From an uncultured Prevotella sp. (GTDB lineage: Bacteria > Bacteroidota > Bacteroidia > Bacteroidales > Bacteroidaceae): a stretch of 55,920 nucleotides of DNA. Below are positions 41,740 to 49,931 of the stretch, one piece after another; positions within the stretch are counted from its first letter, which is position 1; each line of letters starts with the position of its first letter. The position numbers were made by a program, and so were the translations under genes. The stretch is from the NCBI GenBank assembly GCA_947165435.1, contig CAMVAI010000008.1:1-55920 (forward strand). The letters are read 5' to 3'. Below the pieces are notes generated by a model. The model did no database searches. It saw only the letters and a list, made by a program, of their open reading frames with translations, and was not told the DNA's origin.

Positions 41740-42949
41740 ATGACGGAACATGCTTTTGCCGCCACAGAAGAACCTGGCTTACACAAGCACCTATTAGCAT
41801 ATAAAAGTATGGTTCGTTGACGAACGTGGAGCTGAATAGAAGTTTAATGATGGATGTGGAAATGAGGAAGATGATGAATATCTGCGACTTCGTGTATCTG
41901 GATGTCCATAAAGCGAAGCCTATCAGTAATACCAGAAGAAGCAGGAATATTGTACCCAAGAGATAGCCGAAAGTGCAGAAGAAGTCTAATGGTAGGAAGT
42001 GTGGGTAGTTTATACCAAACCTTGAAGTGCCAAACAAGCCCATTCCCCAAAAATAATCGCCACGGTCCAACGCAGAATACAAAATATCGCGCAAGGCTCC
42101 GCGATAGGTGTCGTTGCCGAGGTCGCCGGTTATGATTTTGTCAAGGATGCGGGTGCTGAGACTGAGCCCTGTAAAGGTCTTGGCCAGAAAATAAATAATG
42201 TCTCTCAGGTTGATTAAAACAATGATGATAAGACCGACTATGCCCAGCTTCACATAAATGGCCCCCTTGAATTTCATATAGAAGAAAAAGAATATTATGC
42301 CAAAGAATCCAATACACACTAATGGACCTCTGGTGCCGAAAGAAAGCATTAGCATGACACCGAGAATAAAGGTAAACGCTTTCCATATTCTAAACCTGTC
42401 TAAAGTACCCCATAGCATCATGACAACATGTGGCATTAGCAGATAAGATGCGTACATGTTGTCGGAAGCAGTGCCTTCGTCTATAACCTTATTGGCAGGA
42501 GCATATACAATGTAGTAGAATATGTTGAGGTATATGCACACTGCAGATAAAAGGACGAAGATGTCGAAAGAACGGTCTATGTCGATAACTCTACCGTAGA
42601 AATAATAAGGAAATACTAAAAATATGCAAATGAGAATGTTTTCCGTTAGTTTCTCTGCATTATCAGGAAAAAAGATATATGATGCAAAGTAGTATGCTAT
42701 TAGAAGTACGAAGAACAGATAGTCAAAGAAACAGTATTTGTGGATGAGGGCGGGAAGTGAGGATAAAATAGGGACGAAAAAAATGATAAATATAATTTCA
42801 TCGGTATAATCTTTTAATATTGGAAGATGATTAATGATTCCTCGCAGGAAAGTGTATAGAACAGCACCCCAAATAATGTAGATTGTTATTTGGAGAAAAG
42901 TGTCTCTTTGAAGGGATATGTTTATTTTGTCTGCGAAAGAAAACCTCAC
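41678..42949 (-). CDS. O-antigen polymerase-like protein (Wzy)
   Basis: A 423-residue integral membrane protein with about 11-12 helices and low overall similarity to known families, as usual for Wzy. A short polar region near residues 270-310 (RILDKIITGDLGNDTYRGAL, then FWGMGLFGTSRFG) is likely the periplasmic catalytic loop, with Arg residues. The final 20 residues are polar and are encoded by sequence that overlaps the convergent GT2 by 62 bp. It follows wzz by 3 bp, which supports the polymerase call. Confidence 0.8.
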   Translation of the reverse strand: MRFSFADKINISLQRDTFLQITIYIIWGAVLYTFLRGIINHLPILKDYTDEIIFIIFFVPILSSLPALIHKYCFFDYLFFVLLIAYYFASYIFFPDNAEKLTENILICIFLVFPYYFYGRVIDIDRSFDIFVLLSAVCIYLNIFYYIVYAPANKVIDEGTASDNMYASYLLMPHVVMMLWGTLDRFRIWKAFTFILGVMLMLSFGTRGPLVCIGFFGIIFFFFYMKFKGAIYVKLGIVGLIIIVLINLRDIIYFLAKTFTGLSLSTRILDKIITGDLGNDTYRGALRDILYSALDRGDYFWGMGLFGTSRFGINYPHFLPLDFFCTFGYLLGTIFLLLLVLLIGFALWTSRYTKSQIFIIFLISTSIIKLLFSSTFVNEPYFYMLIGACVSQVLLWRQKHVPSSTICTSKPSGTPRDQSYNGA

Positions 42950-42952
42950 TTT

Positions 42953-44032
42953 TTATTTTTTTTCTCTTAGTTCGATAATCTTAAGAATGTCACCGCGTAA
43001 AATGTAGGTTGTCGTAGCCAATGTGGCTACAGCTAACATGAAAATGACGAAAAGCATTCGCTTAGGTCCTGCAGGTTTAATAGGTACAGAGGCTCCTTTC
43101 AGCATCGTGAATGCCGGCGTGCGCTCTTGCACCTTGGCTTTGGCTGCTTCCAGCTGTGTGTTGATGGTAGAATAGGCGTTGAACTTCAGTTGCATGTCGT
43201 TCTCCATATCTTCCAGCTTCATTTCAGCACTCCGCAGAGATATGTGTGTGGAAGCGTCCGACATGCTGGCATAGCTTTGGCGCACTTTCTCGTAATCGCT
43301 TTTGGCTTTGGCTGCTATATGCTTATAGTAATCATAGTCAACACGAGCCTTATTGGTACGGTATTGCGTGATGAAATCCTGTAAATGAAAGGTAACGGAG
43401 TCTGCAAGGGTTTTGCAAATCAGCGGATCTTGCGCTTTTGCCTTGATACTGATTACACCCGTTTTCTCGTTGAAACTGAAAATGATGTCCGCTCTGATAG
43501 CTTCAGCAATGTTGTTTTCGCTTTCCGACAAATAATAGGGGTCGAACTTGCCCTCTCCACCTTTTGCCGTTTTTTCCTTCGTCTTGAAAAGGCTTTTTAT
43601 CCATTTGCCAGGATAGCTCCAGATGCTCCGCTTCTGATGCTTCTTCAGGTAATCATGGTAAGTGGTGTTGATTTCACCGTCCTGACTGACTACCTTGATA
43701 TTGAAAAGACCTGTGACAAAGCCGTTGTCCTCCATCAAATCAGGGTAGAGGGTGGGGTAAATGGCATCAGTGGTCTCCATGTTACTGATGTCAAAGCCGA
43801 ACGCAGAGGCTATCGACCCTATGCTGCCTGTGGCAGAATTACCCATCTCCGGTGCCAGTTTCGCATCGGCGGTGTAATAGCGTGGTTGGGCAAAGATGTA
43901 CGCGCACGACACCACGAATACTATCGGCAACACCTTGTAGAACAATTTGCGGTTGTCCCATATCTTCTTGGCTACGACCCGCAGGTCGATGACTTCAGGA
44001 TTGTTCTTTATCTTGTTTTCTTCCATATACAA
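42953..44032 (-). CDS. Wzz-type chain-length determinant
   Basis: A 359-residue inner-membrane protein with helix 1 at about 35-50 (VLPIVFVVSCAYIFAQ), a periplasmic Wzz domain with long helices (KARVDYDYYKHIAAKAKSDY and similar, to about 315), the proline-rich motif VPIKPAGPKR near 317 and helix 2 near 325-343. There is no kinase domain, unlike the locus A counterpart. It controls polymer length with Wzy. It starts 5 bp after the DUF3990 gene stop. A second start (Met 3) is possible. Confidence 0.9.
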   Translation of the reverse strand: MYMEENKIKNNPEVIDLRVVAKKIWDNRKLFYKVLPIVFVVSCAYIFAQPRYYTADAKLAPEMGNSATGSIGSIASAFGFDISNMETTDAIYPTLYPDLMEDNGFVTGLFNIKVVSQDGEINTTYHDYLKKHQKRSIWSYPGKWIKSLFKTKEKTAKGGEGKFDPYYLSESENNIAEAIRADIIFSFNEKTGVISIKAKAQDPLICKTLADSVTFHLQDFITQYRTNKARVDYDYYKHIAAKAKSDYEKVRQSYASMSDASTHISLRSAEMKLEDMENDMQLKFNAYSTINTQLEAAKAKVQERTPAFTMLKGASVPIKPAGPKRMLFVIFMLAVATLATTTYILRGDILKIIELREKK

Positions 44033-44037
44033 TTCCT

Positions 44038-44973
44038 TTATCTGATGTTTTCCATAAATTCCTCAATCTCGTTCTGCCCGAATTTCCAGTTGTAGATGAT
44101 ACCATTGCTGCCGACCTCGAACTCCAGATAGTCACCCCATCCTTTTTCCTCGATGCTGAGACACTCGGGCACATATCCTGTATATCCGCAAATTCTCTTT
44201 TTCTCAGCGTTCAGCAACGTGTATTCTCCGGTATCCACAATCTTGACAGTTCTGAATGAAGCTGTCTTTCCCTGTGGCCAGTTAGAGATTTTGCCGGTTC
44301 TGACATCTATGAGCAGTTCAAACATGTTGTCGATGATCAATTCCTTCCATTCTTGTTTCCATTCATTCAGCGAATCATTGCCGTCGAAAAACTCATATAC
44401 TTCTCCATTCCAGCTAACCTCCTCAAGCCAGTAATCAATATCCATTCTAAATCGGAGATACGTTGCAGCGTCATTTGCTGTGTGTTCTGTTACGTTTCCT
44501 CCAATTTCGTAATTCTCTTGGTAGGTGATAGACTGTAACGCTTCAGGCGTGCAGAACACTATCTGGTGAGTGGGATGCTTGAAGCGGGCCAATGCCCAGA
44601 ATGCCTCACGTGAGATGTTGCCGGCTACGAAGTCTTCCACATAGTCCCATATCTGGTCGTCGGCCATCGGGCCTTCAACAATGTCATACTGGTGTTCTAT
44701 GCCTCTGCGACAGCTGGCCACGAAGTCGAGCCATTCGTCTGTCATATCGGGAAATAGCTTCTTCTGAAGTCCTTTGAAGTTTTCATCATATTGATAAACA
44801 GACACGATGTGCCCTGGCGACTTTGTCATTGCCCATTTCTTTGCCTGTTGTTCCAGCCTGGTGCAATAGAAGCCATAGCCAAAGTCTTTGTAATGGCCGA
44901 ACACCCTTATTTGGGGTTGCTCTACAGCGACATTGCTGCCGTGATATATTATCTGTTTATTCTGAGATTCCAT
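44038..44973 (-). CDS. DUF3990 protein, ADP-ribosyltransferase-like, with C-terminal extension
   Basis: A 311-residue cytoplasmic protein. Residues 8-170 match DUF3990: IIYHGSNVAVEQPQI with His 11, then KDFGYGFYCTRLEQQAKKWA with Tyr 36, and HQIVFCTPEALQSI near 140. His in YHGS and Tyr in GFYCT are where H-Y-E type ADP-ribosyltransferases have NAD-binding residues; the final Glu is not assigned. Residues 180-311 form an extra domain unknown to me. Start 44973 (MESQNKQ) lies 1 bp after the upstream gene, so it is translationally coupled; the longer frame to 45054 would overlap that gene. Position between wza and wzz is striking. Confidence 0.75.
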   Translation of the reverse strand: MESQNKQIIYHGSNVAVEQPQIRVFGHYKDFGYGFYCTRLEQQAKKWAMTKSPGHIVSVYQYDENFKGLQKKLFPDMTDEWLDFVASCRRGIEHQYDIVEGPMADDQIWDYVEDFVAGNISREAFWALARFKHPTHQIVFCTPEALQSITYQENYEIGGNVTEHTANDAATYLRFRMDIDYWLEEVSWNGEVYEFFDGNDSLNEWKQEWKELIIDNMFELLIDVRTGKISNWPQGKTASFRTVKIVDTGEYTLLNAEKKRICGYTGYVPECLSIEEKGWGDYLEFEVGSNGIIYNWKFGQNEIEEFMENIR

Positions 44974-44974
44974 G

Positions 44975-45496
44975 TTAGTTGAAATTGCCTTGATAGTAGG
45001 CCCGTGTGATGAAATATGACGGTTCGTAGTAGGCGGAGCAGTTATAGTTGTCAAGCTGTTGGCAGATGGGCGAGTGATAGACGCGCAGAATGCCGTCGGC
45101 AGTATTCTCCTGGCTGCTCAATGTAGATTGCACCAGGCGAGCATAGACCTTGCCCATCTGTATGGCTGTGGGTGGAACGGGGGTAAGCGTTTTGTCTATA
45201 TCCATGACGTCGTGGCCTCCTCGCTCCAGTTTGTATTCCTCAATCCAGCGGTCTGCGACGTCATCGGGATTTTCGCAGTGGAGCACGTCTGCCAAAGAAA
45301 GGTTGTGCAAGAGTTCGTCCTTGCCGATATGGTCGGCGACGTACGCGTTCGGCTGTTTGATACGGCGGGCAGTCCGCTCAATCATATAGCAGACAAATTT
45401 CAGGTCGTCGAAGTTTATTTCCCTGTCTGGGAAATATATATTGCGAGTGCCGTGCAGGCTGACAGCCTCCTGTTTGCTGATTTTGTCGTCTTCCAT
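44975..45496 (-). CDS. DUF3791-like partner protein
   Basis: A 173-residue soluble protein. The middle (about 28-95: LKFVCYMIERTARRIKQPNA, then LADVLHCENPDDVADRWIEE) resembles DUF3791, a small domain usually encoded next to DUF3990. The C-terminal half (VPPTAIQMGKVYARLVQSTL, then SPICQQLDNYNCSAYYEPSY) is an extension. The DUF3791 match is weak and based on the order of hydrophobic and LH residues. By gene order it would be the antitoxin or regulator of the DUF3990 protein. It lies 85 bp after wza on the same strand. Confidence 0.55.
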   Translation of the reverse strand: MEDDKISKQEAVSLHGTRNIYFPDREINFDDLKFVCYMIERTARRIKQPNAYVADHIGKDELLHNLSLADVLHCENPDDVADRWIEEYKLERGGHDVMDIDKTLTPVPPTAIQMGKVYARLVQSTLSSQENTADGILRVYHSPICQQLDNYNCSAYYEPSYFITRAYYQGNFN

Positions 45497-45581
45497 AATT
45501 TGTTGCTCTTCTAATCCTTATTATATATAACTACACAGCTGCTGAATTTATTGTGCAGGGGAGATTCCAGGAATATTTGAA

Positions 45582-48092
45582 TTACTTCAGGATATTGGCT
45601 ATCGAGGCGGCCATCGTGCCGAGCGAGGCAGCGGTGGTTCCTAAGCTCATCCACTGTTGTATGCCGAACGACTGGCGCTGTTTCTTGGTGGGCACGACGA
45701 TCTGGCAGCCCGGGGCGGGCTTGTGGCTGCGGTCGGCCCGGGCCACCATGCCGTTCATGTAGATGATGATGGTCTTCGACTTCTTGGCGGTAGAGGTGAC
45801 GCCCCCGGCCAGGTTGATGTAGTAGTCGGCATCCTTGCCGCTCTTGAAGCGGACGGTGTTGGGGTAGAGCACTTCACCGTTGATTTTCACCGTACCGTCG
45901 TACTTGGGCACGATGATGCGGTCACCCTCACGCAGGATGGGGTCGTCGTCGCTGCCGGGGTTCTTGAGGGCTTTCTCCAGCTCAATGCCTACGGGGTAGT
46001 TGCCCTGGGTCATCAGCTTGCTGATGTCGATAGAGTCTTTGCCGGAGTTGCGCTGGGCGGTGCGTAGCATGGCTTCCATCATCGCACGGTCTTCCGCCGT
46101 CATGCGGCGCAGCAGCTTGGTGCCTTCAGGGTAGGCGCGGTCGGTCAGTCCGCCGGCCATGCGGATGGCATCGCTGAGTCGCTGGTCTTTATTGGTCATG
46201 GCGTAGGTGCCTTTGAACTGCACCTCGCCTTCTACGATGATGTTCTGCTGTTCGTTGTAGTTGGGCGAGCGGCGCACATACACCTCGTCGTAGGGCTGAA
46301 GCGTGAAGTCGGGCTGTCCGCTGATGGTGAAGTCAGGGTTGATCTTGAAGCTGAAGTGCTGGGCCAGCTCGTCGTCAGACTTCGTGGCATTTGGGTCGTT
46401 GATGCGTCGCGACACATCGACCTTCACCAGCGAGGCAGCCTCCGTGGGGCCGCCGGCCTGCAGTATCAGGTCTTCGATGGTCTCGTTGGCAGCAAACTTA
46501 TACACGCCGGGGTAGGCCACTTCGCCATTGATGGTGACGGTCTTCTGCTCTTCGCGCTCCTGGCGCGAGGCAATATAGATGACATCCTCGTTGCGCAGGG
46601 GAACATCAGGTGCCGTACCGGCCATGATGCCGCTGACATCAATGCGCAGCACCTCCAGGGTGCGGTCGGCACGCATGCGGTGCATCACGGCATGCTGGGC
46701 TATGGCCCCCTCCGTCAGTCCGGCAGCGGCCTCGACCAGCGACTTCACGGTGCTGATTTCACCCCCCACCTGGTACATGCCCGGGCGGAACACGGCACCC
46801 TTGATTTCCACCATGTTCTGATAGCGGTTCAGCGTGGAGTCAACACTGACGGAGTCTTCGTCCATCAGCTTGAAGTTGCTCAGGTCGAACTCGCCGACAC
46901 TGAACACCGAATACTCGTTACCTGCCTTGCGGTTGATGCGGATGGCCTTGGTATAGGCATCACCGGTGAATCCGCCGGCATATTTCAGCAGCGTGGCGGC
47001 ACTCTCGGTCTTCTTCATCTCGTAGTACATGGGGCGCTTCACCTTACCGGTGATATTGACCAGTGCTTCGTAGGGCGATACGGTGATGACATCGTTGTCC
47101 TGAAGGCGCACGTCGCCTGTGAGCCTGCCGTTGAGCAGGAAGTCATAGACATCGACGTTCGACAGCAGCTTGCCGCGGCGATATACCTTCACGTTGCGCA
47201 GCGTGCCGATGTCGTTAGGGCCGCCAGCCATGTAGAGGGCGTTATAGACGGTGGCAAAGGCCGACATGGTATAGGTGCCGGGCACCTTCACCTCGCCCAT
47301 CACGCTGACGGTGATGGTGCGCGTCTGGCCGAGGGTCAGCTCTATCTTCGACCCCTGATAGCGCGGGCCGAGCACACTCTTCAGGCGCGCCTTGGCCTGG
47401 CTGACGCTGAGGCCGCCCAGCTGTACCACGCCGATGCCGTTGATGGTGATGGTACCGTCGGGCGAGATGGTCTCGGTGACACTCTCCTGCGAGGCCCCCC
47501 AGATGTCGATGTTCACGGCATCGCCCGGTCCTAAGCGGTAGCTCTGCGGTGTGGCAAGGTTCATCGAGCTCTCGAAGGTGAGGTTCTTGTTGTTGAACAC
47601 GTCGTGACCGAATATCTTGCGCTTCGACGGCTGCTCGACGGTCTGGTAGCGCAGCGAGTCGGGCATCATGAAATCTACCGCAGCGTCCATGGCCATGTAT
47701 TCGCTGTCGTTGCTGTCGTAGGTGTGGCGAGCGGACTGCTTGTTGCCCTTCAGCCGGTATTGCGAGGCTTTCTTCGAGGCCTTTTCCTCGTCGCGCTGGT
47801 CGCCGTTGGCCTGGCGCAGACGGTTCTTGGCAGCCTTCGTGCCGGCGGTGATGTCGTCGGCACCCAGGGCCTCGCCGTTCGTCTGCTTCTGATATTTCCG
47901 CTGTATGCGGCGTATCTGGTCGATGGTCACGCCGCGCTGCATCAGCTGGGTGATGATGTGCTGGCGCGACACGCCTTTCGAGTTCTGTTCAATGACATAG
48001 TCCATCACCTGGTCGTCGGTCATGCCCGACTGGCCCCACGCCATGACGGTGGTCAGCAGCAGGGCAGCTATGATAGTGCTTATTCGTTTCAT
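45582..48092 (-). CDS. Wza-type polysaccharide export protein with multiple SLBB domains
   Basis: An 836-residue outer-membrane exporter. The signal peptide is residues 1-21 (ALLLTTVMAWGQ). About 40-150 is helical and charged. The Poly_export domain follows (YRLGPGDAVNIDIWGASQES near 187). A series of SLBB domains comes next, each opening with a pattern such as VSVMGEVKVPGTY, VNITGKVKRPMYY, VEIKGAVFRPGMY, VTINGEVAYPGVY, IIVEGEVQFKGTY and VKINGEVLYPNTV. Six repeats make this much longer than E. coli Wza (379 residues). Start 48092 is preferred over 48140 because it gives a proper signal peptide. There is no lipobox. It is the outer exit of the locus B pathway, with Wzz at 42953-44032. Confidence 0.93.
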   Translation of the reverse strand: MKRISTIIAALLLTTVMAWGQSGMTDDQVMDYVIEQNSKGVSRQHIITQLMQRGVTIDQIRRIQRKYQKQTNGEALGADDITAGTKAAKNRLRQANGDQRDEEKASKKASQYRLKGNKQSARHTYDSNDSEYMAMDAAVDFMMPDSLRYQTVEQPSKRKIFGHDVFNNKNLTFESSMNLATPQSYRLGPGDAVNIDIWGASQESVTETISPDGTITINGIGVVQLGGLSVSQAKARLKSVLGPRYQGSKIELTLGQTRTITVSVMGEVKVPGTYTMSAFATVYNALYMAGGPNDIGTLRNVKVYRRGKLLSNVDVYDFLLNGRLTGDVRLQDNDVITVSPYEALVNITGKVKRPMYYEMKKTESAATLLKYAGGFTGDAYTKAIRINRKAGNEYSVFSVGEFDLSNFKLMDEDSVSVDSTLNRYQNMVEIKGAVFRPGMYQVGGEISTVKSLVEAAAGLTEGAIAQHAVMHRMRADRTLEVLRIDVSGIMAGTAPDVPLRNEDVIYIASRQEREEQKTVTINGEVAYPGVYKFAANETIEDLILQAGGPTEAASLVKVDVSRRINDPNATKSDDELAQHFSFKINPDFTISGQPDFTLQPYDEVYVRRSPNYNEQQNIIVEGEVQFKGTYAMTNKDQRLSDAIRMAGGLTDRAYPEGTKLLRRMTAEDRAMMEAMLRTAQRNSGKDSIDISKLMTQGNYPVGIELEKALKNPGSDDDPILREGDRIIVPKYDGTVKINGEVLYPNTVRFKSGKDADYYINLAGGVTSTAKKSKTIIIYMNGMVARADRSHKPAPGCQIVVPTKKQRQSFGIQQWMSLGTTAASLGTMAASIANILK

Positions 48093-48162
48093 GCTATTGT
48101 AATATACGCGTACATTATTATTTATTTTATAAGAAAACACCCCTAACGGGCGAAATATTGTG

Positions 48163-48170
48163 CAAAATTA
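48163..48170 (-). promoter_or_regulatory. -7 box of wza
   Basis: TAATTTTG on the minus strand about 70 bp before the start; the -33 element is weak. Confidence 0.3.
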
Positions 48171-48189
48171 CATATTTTTTTCCGTTTTC

Positions 48190-48221
48190 TTGCATGTTTA
48201 TCAGATTTTTTGCTAACTTTG
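48190..48221 (+). promoter_or_regulatory. tmRNA promoter
   Basis: TTG (48190-48192), 21 bp and TAACTTTG (48214-48221), ending 26 bp before the mature 5' end of the tmRNA, which leaves a short leader to be removed. Confidence 0.6.
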
Positions 48222-48247
48222 CACCCGATTACGACAAGTATCACCCT

Positions 48248-48645
48248 GGGGTTGACTGGATTTGACAGCGGGCTGAGATGGTACGTAAGCATGCGGAGTG
48301 ACGGCTGTGGACTCCATAATCACGTCGGTCGGAAAATTAATTGGCGAAAACAACTACGCTCTCGCTGCCTAAACGAAGTACAGTAGTTTACTGGCTTAAT
48401 TCCCTTACAAGGTGAGGGAACGAGACATCGCTCCAAGGATGTGGCTTCGAATCTGAGGGTCAAGCGGTGCAGGACAAATCGGAGATAGTCATCGGGAAGC
48501 TCCGGCCCGTTGATGAAGCTTTAGGAGATAAGGTTGCGCTTGGTGGCTTGGGTCTTGGCGCAGCACGAAAACGAAGTCCAAGATAAGCATGTAGAAAGCG
48601 TATGGTTTCCCTGTTTGGACGAGGGTTCGACTCCCTCCAGCTCCA
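48248..48645 (+). ncRNA. ssrA: Transfer-messenger RNA
   Basis: A 398 nt tmRNA that rescues stalled ribosomes. The 5' end GGGGTTGACTGGATTTGACA and the 3' end with GGTTCGACTCC and CAGCTCCA form the tRNA-like acceptor: GGGGTTG pairs with CAGCTCC with two wobbles. The internal frame reads GGC GAA AAC AAC TAC GCT CTC GCT GCC TAA (48343-48372), a tag of GENNYALAA, matching Bacteroidales tags with the ALAA degradation end. The resume codon is inferred to be GGC. Genomic sequence after the discriminator A is CGA, so CCA is not encoded and must be added after transcription. Confidence 0.97.
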
Positions 48646-48653
48646 CGAAGCGT

Positions 48654-48692
48654 TCCGTTGAGCATCGTAGCCCAACGGACTTTTCTTTTTTT
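48654..48692 (+). terminator. tmRNA terminator
   Basis: TCCGTTG (48654-48660) and CAACGGA (48673-48679) form a 7 bp stem followed by a T-rich run (48681-48692). The run ends 3 bp before the next gene's start codon. Confidence 0.7.
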
Positions 48693-48695
48693 ATC

Positions 48696-49931
48696 ATGAT
48701 GCAGACAGCAGTCATAGGCGGCGGCGCGGCAGGTTTCTTCCTGGCCGTCAATCTGAAGGAGATGATGCCGGAGATGGGCATTACCATCTTCGAGCGCAGC
48801 CAGCGTGTGCTGGCCAAGGTGGCCGTGAGCGGTGGCGGGCGTTGCAACTGCACCAATTCTTTTGGCGGCGTTGGCGACCTGTCTGCTGTCTATCCGCGAG
48901 GCCACCGGCTGATGAAGCGGCTGTTCAACGGCTTCGACTACCGCGACGCCTATGCTTGGTTCGAGCGGCACGGCGTACCCTTGGTGACGCAGGCCGACGG
49001 CTGTGTGTTTCCCAGGGCGCAGGACTCGCAGGCCGTCATCGACTGCTTTCTGCGCCTGGCTCGCCAATACCATATCGCCATCAAGACCGGCTGTAAGATA
49101 CAGTCGCTGCCTGACGTCGCCGGCTATGACTTCGTGGCTGTCACCACGGGTGGCTCGCCGCGTGGCCAGGGGCTGCGGTGGCTGTCCGGTCTGGGCCACG
49201 AGGTGGAGTCGCCGGTGCCGTCGCTGTTCTCGCTGCGCATCGACGACAGCCGACTGACGGCACTGCAAGGACTGGTGGTCAGCCAGGCCACAACGTTCCT
49301 GCCCGGCAGCAAGCTGCGCGGCAGCGGTCCGTTACTGCTGACCCACTGGGGCGTCAGCGGTCCGGCCGTGCTGCGCCTGTCCAGCTATGCGGCACGCCTG
49401 CTGGCCGACAGCGGCTATCGCCTGCCGATGGGCATCAACTGGACGGGGCTGGCAGAACACGACGTACTCGCGGCGCTCTCGGCGGCAGCCAGCCGCGAGC
49501 CCCAGAAGCAGCTGACCACCTTCTGCCCCCTCGGACTGCCACAGCGCCTGTGGCATTACCTGCTGGAAAAGTCGCTCGCCCAGCATGCCCAGCAGCGGTG
49601 GGGCGAACTTGGCAAAAAGGATGTCAACCGCTTGGTCAACATCCTCACTAACGATGTGTATCAGGTGGCCGGGCGCGCTCCGTTCAACGACGAGTTCGTC
49701 ACCTGTGGGGGCATCGCGCTGAAGGCGGTGAATATGGCGACGCTGGAGAGCCGCCACGTGCCACGCCTGTATTTTGCCGGCGAGGTGCTCGATGTTGACG
49801 GCATCACCGGCGGCTTCAATTTCCAGGCGGCATGGACCACGGCCTATACCGTGGCACGCAGCATCAGCCTTGCTGCGGCTCCTTCGTCCGCGACAGCGTG
49901 TCCTGTTTCAGCGCCTCCACATAGTCGTTGA
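48696..49931 (+). CDS. BaiN/HI0933-type FAD-dependent oxidoreductase
   Basis: A 411-residue flavoprotein of the HI0933/BaiN family. The N-terminal FAD-binding motif is VIGGGAAGFFLAVNL, followed by KVAVSGGGRCNCTN near 44 (family hallmark), YPRGHRLMKRLF, ATTGG-like VAVTTGGSPRGQG near 147, LLLTHWGVSGPAVLRLSSY near 216, CGGIALKAVNM near 340 and GEVLDVDGITGGFNFQAAW near 363. The physiological substrate is unknown for most members. Start 48696 is used because the longer frame from 48534 lies inside the tmRNA. The last 68 bp overlap the convergent aldo/keto reductase gene, so the C-terminal 20 residues are probably dispensable. Confidence 0.92.
   Translation: MMQTAVIGGGAAGFFLAVNLKEMMPEMGITIFERSQRVLAKVAVSGGGRCNCTNSFGGVGDLSAVYPRGHRLMKRLFNGFDYRDAYAWFERHGVPLVTQADGCVFPRAQDSQAVIDCFLRLARQYHIAIKTGCKIQSLPDVAGYDFVAVTTGGSPRGQGLRWLSGLGHEVESPVPSLFSLRIDDSRLTALQGLVVSQATTFLPGSKLRGSGPLLLTHWGVSGPAVLRLSSYAARLLADSGYRLPMGINWTGLAEHDVLAALSAAASREPQKQLTTFCPLGLPQRLWHYLLEKSLAQHAQQRWGELGKKDVNRLVNILTNDVYQVAGRAPFNDEFVTCGGIALKAVNMATLESRHVPRLYFAGEVLDVDGITGGFNFQAAWTTAYTVARSISLAAAPSSATACPVSAPPHSR

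Noticed and set aside
46356..47534. 392-residue frame antisense to wza
   Set aside because: Same codon-bias artefact; wza is unambiguous.
48534..48695. N-terminal extension of the BaiN-type flavoprotein
   Set aside because: It would lie inside the tmRNA gene; the family's FAD motif begins right after 48696.
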